Positions 13,914-15,617 of a stretch of DNA of 15,617 bases are shown here, piece by piece; within the stretch, counting starts at the first letter, position 1; the number at the start of each line of letters is the position of its first letter. This DNA is from JANNAV01 sp031384695 (GTDB lineage Bacteria; Pseudomonadota; Alphaproteobacteria; Rhodobacterales; Rhodobacteraceae). The notes beneath the pieces are model-generated. The model saw nothing but the letters and a program-made list of their open reading frames with translations. It was not told where the DNA came from and made no database searches. The DNA is taken from contig JANNAV010000015.1 of the NCBI GenBank assembly GCA_031384695.1, forward strand, positions 1 to 15,617. Reading direction: 5' to 3'. Both the position numbers and the translations under genes were made by a program.

Positions 13914-14822
13914 ATGGACAGCGCAACGCGGCATCTGCGGATATTGCATCCCCACCCCGGCATCATGGCGTTTTATGACGGGCGGGTGGCGGGGCACCGC
14001 TTTATGCCGGGGCCGAACTGGGTGGATGACGGTGCCATCGAAGTTGGCATCGCGTCTTATGCGGTGGTTTCGGGCGACGAGGCGCTGGTTTATGATCCGC
14101 ATGTGTCGCTGGAGCATGCCCGCGCCATCCGGGCGGCGCTGGTGGCGGCGGGGGTGCGGCGGTTCCGGGTGGTGCTGTCGCATTGGCATCTGGATCATGT
14201 GGCGGGCACCGGGGTGTTTGCGGATTGCGAGGTGATTGCCAATGCCCGCACCGATGCCCTCTTGCGCGCACACAAGGACGCGATCGAGGCGGGCACCCAT
14301 GCGGGCCTGCCGCCGATCCTGCCTTTGGTGCTGCCAAACCGGGTGTTTTCGGGGCGGCTGGACCTGAGGGTGGGCGGGCGGGCGGTGGCGCTGATCGAGG
14401 CGAATGTCCATTCGGAGGATGCCACCGTGCTGTGGCTGGCGGATGCGCGGATAATGCTCGCGGGCGATACGGTGGAGGATTGCGTGACCTATGTGACCTC
14501 GCCCGGGGATTTCACGCTGCATCTGGTTGATCTGGCGCGGCTGGCGGCCCTTGCCCCCTTGCATGTCTTGCCCAACCACGGCGCCCCCGGGGTGATCGCG
14601 GCGGGCGGCTATGGGCCCGCGATATTCGGCGATACTGCCGGGTATATCCGCTGGTTGCTGCGGCTGCGCGCCGAGCCTGGCCTGCAGGCGGTGCCGCTGC
14701 GCGAGGTGATAGCCGGGCCGCTGGCGGCGGGGCGGCTGGAGTATTTCGCGCCCTATGAGGCGGTGCACCGCGAGAATATCGCCCGGGTGCTGGCGATGCA
14801 TCCGGGCGAGGTGGCGGGTTGA
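13914..14822 (+). CDS. MBL-fold metallo-hydrolase
   Basis: A 302-residue metallo-beta-lactamase-fold protein with no signal peptide, so cytoplasmic. The zinc-binding residues are complete: H90-x-H92-x-D94-H95 in SHWHLDHVAG, H166 in ANVHSED, D185 in LAGDTVED and H222 in LPNHGAPG. The fold covers thioesterases, lactonases, glyoxalase II-like enzymes and others; the substrate is not readable. The C-terminal third (YGPAIFGDTAGYIRWLLRLR and the tail EYFAPYEAVHRENIARVLAM) is helical and lacks a recognised extra domain. The gene is divergent from the glycosyltransferase. TTGACC (13862-13867), 17 bases, then CAGCAT is a weak promoter candidate. After the stop, 178 bases lead to the next gene. Confidence 0.9.
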   Translation: MDSATRHLRILHPHPGIMAFYDGRVAGHRFMPGPNWVDDGAIEVGIASYAVVSGDEALVYDPHVSLEHARAIRAALVAAGVRRFRVVLSHWHLDHVAGTGVFADCEVIANARTDALLRAHKDAIEAGTHAGLPPILPLVLPNRVFSGRLDLRVGGRAVALIEANVHSEDATVLWLADARIMLAGDTVEDCVTYVTSPGDFTLHLVDLARLAALAPLHVLPNHGAPGVIAAGGYGPAIFGDTAGYIRWLLRLRAEPGLQAVPLREVIAGPLAAGRLEYFAPYEAVHRENIARVLAMHPGEVAG

Positions 14823-14825
14823 TAA

Positions 14826-14881
14826 GCGATAACCGGCCAATTGCGCCGATTTATGCGTCGATTCAGGCTGCATGTTATCGC
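14826..14881. promoter_or_regulatory. 8-bp inverted repeat, arms 40 bases apart, between the MBL and OmpA-type genes
   Basis: GCGATAAC (14826-14833) and GTTATCGC (14874-14881) are exact reverse complements, starting three bases after the MBL stop. The loop is long for a terminator, and no T run follows. It may be two half-sites of a dimeric regulator (DNA looping) or a weak terminator for the MBL gene. No confident promoter for the following gene was found in the remaining 120 bases. Confidence 0.35.
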
Positions 14882-15000
14882 ATAGCGCATGAAACGCTGC
14901 TCATTTGGCGCAAGGAAGCCTGCTTTGCCGCTTTGGCCCGAGAATCAGGGCGGAACCGGCGCTGAGCATGGCTGGACCAACAAGATCGAAAGGACGACCC

Positions 15001-15617
15001 ATGAGACGTTTCCTAACCTCGAGCACAGCACTTTCTGTGGCTTTGGCCTATGCGACCCCGATCCCGATTTACGCGCAGGTGTTGACGGCGGAGGGCTATG
15101 TGGTGGCTTCGGACGGCTCGGTGCTGTGCGAACCTGCGGCGGATGCGCCGTGCGATCCGGCAAATTTCGTTGATGCCGCGCGGGCAATAGACGAGGCGAT
15201 AGCCGCCGAAGCGGCGGCGGTGGCGGCGGCGGCCGAAGCGGCGGCGGTGGCGGCGACCGCCGAAGCCGAAGCGGCGGCGGCCGAAGCGGCGGCGGCACAG
15301 GCTGAGGCGGATGCAGCAGCGGCGGCGCAAGTTGAGGCGGACGCGGCGGCGGCGGCTCAGGCCGAAGCGGCGGCGGCGGCGCAGGCCGAGGCGGATGCGG
15401 CGGCGGCGGCGCAAGTTGAGGCGGACGCGGCAGCGGCGGCTCAGGCCGAAGCGGCGGCGGCGGCGCAAGTTGAGGCGGATGCAGCAGCGGCGGCGCAAGT
15501 TGAGGCGGACGCGGCAGCGGCGGCTCAGGTTGAGGCGGATGCGGCAGTTGCCTCGGCATCCGCCAAGTCCTTGGCCGCCTGCTCTTCCGGGGTCAGAACG
15601 GCGGGCGCGCTCGGCTC
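15001..15617 (+). CDS. Exported alanine-rich protein, probable OmpA-family precursor, partial at the 3' end
   Basis: The visible 205 residues start at the ATG 15001, with AAAGGA (14989-14994) six bases upstream. A signal peptide is clear (MRRFLTSSTALSVALAYATP, cleavage near IYA|Q at 25). The next segment, VLTAEGYVVASDGSVLCEPAADAPC up to about residue 50, has two cysteines (43 and 50) and resembles the start of Rhodobacterales OmpA-family proteins I recall; the OmpA domain itself would lie outside the window. Then comes an alanine/glutamate run, with regular repeats from residue 100 (QVEADAAAAA and QAEAAAAA), probably a long helix in the periplasm. The last 24 or so residues (VASASAKSLAACSSGVRTAG onward) look unlike the rest, and the opposite strand there reads like OmpA-type sequence. 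The 3' end may be chimeric or inverted. Confidence 0.7.
   Translation, partial: MRRFLTSSTALSVALAYATPIPIYAQVLTAEGYVVASDGSVLCEPAADAPCDPANFVDAARAIDEAIAAEAAAVAAAAEAAAVAATAEAEAAAAEAAAAQAEADAAAAAQVEADAAAAAQAEAAAAAQAEADAAAAAQVEADAAAAAQAEAAAAAQVEADAAAAAQVEADAAAAAQVEADAAVASASAKSLAACSSGVRTAGALG
15298..15540 (+). repeat. Alanine-rich codon repeats (30-bp and 24-bp units)
   Basis: In frame, units of ten residues (QAEADAAAAA or QVEADAAAAA, 30 bp) alternate with units of eight (QAEAAAAA, 24 bp). A 28-residue block (10+10+8) occurs twice in succession, then three ten-residue units follow. All changes keep the frame. The codons are almost all GCG/GCA plus GAG/GAA, GAC/GAT and CAG/CAA. Such repeats invite slippage in the cell and error in assembly. 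Confidence 0.85.
15534..15564. repeat. Near-palindrome at the apparent strand switch
   Basis: GGCGGATGC (15534-15542) and GCATCCGCC (15556-15564) are exact reverse complements, and within the loop GGCA (15543-15546) pairs with TGCC (15549-15552). It lies exactly where the alanine/glutamate repeat stops making sense on the plus strand and starts making sense on the minus strand. Confidence 0.75.

Noticed and set aside
15298..15540. CRISPR-like regular repeats
   Set aside because: No unique spacers of constant length; the periodicity is that of codons in an alanine-rich protein.
14945..15559. Minus-strand proline-rich frame across the OmpA-type repeats
   Set aside because: Reverse reading of alanine/glutamate codons gives PPxLRP-type repeats. 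The plus frame has a signal peptide and a ribosome-binding site. Only the last part of the minus strand, in a different frame, is of interest (reported as the strand switch).

Overview
The window reads as high-GC alphaproteobacterial DNA, most likely from Rhodobacteraceae (Rhodobacter/Roseobacter group). The grounds are the strong GC preference at codon third positions, an FbpB-type permease, a hybrid epimerase/sugar transferase, and an alanine-rich OmpA-type precursor, together with two lineage-typical proteins that I recognise from memory only. The window starts in G homopolymers and ends inside a repetitive gene, so it may be a whole draft contig (inference). I see no rRNA, tRNA, CRISPR array, transposase or phage gene.

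Layout. 1-200: G/C-rich repeats, no gene. 201-2702 (minus): an MsbA-like ABC exporter followed by a YgfZ folate-binding protein, probably one operon. 2858-4060 (plus): a class V PLP aminotransferase, divergent from the exporter, with three 13-bp direct repeats in the shared upstream region. 4061-4464: 404 bases without a convincing gene, holding a strong hairpin and a perfect Fnr-type box. 4465-5337 (minus): a conserved-looking protein of unknown function. 5429-7099 (plus): an FbpB-like Fe(III) permease without its partners. 7191-10277 (plus): a complete polar amino acid ABC importer (ATPase, periplasmic binding protein, two permeases). 10281-13764 (minus): three genes of a surface-glycan set (family 2-like glycosyltransferase, a protein with a hydrolase-like elbow lacking its serine, and an epimerase/phosphoglycosyltransferase fusion). 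13914-14822 (plus): an MBL-fold hydrolase. 15001-end (plus): the exported N-terminus of a probable OmpA-family protein, running off the window.

The amino acid importer works as one unit: the binding protein captures substrate in the periplasm, the two permeases form the channel, and the ATPase drives transport. The minus-strand glycan genes fit initiation of a lipid-linked sugar on undecaprenyl phosphate, followed by glycosyl transfer. I found no clearly new multigene system. The points most worth a second look are an apparent strand switch at the extreme 3' end, the orphan Fnr box in the 404-base gap, a five-copy 15-bp repeat inside a glycosyltransferase, and the direct repeats before the aminotransferase.
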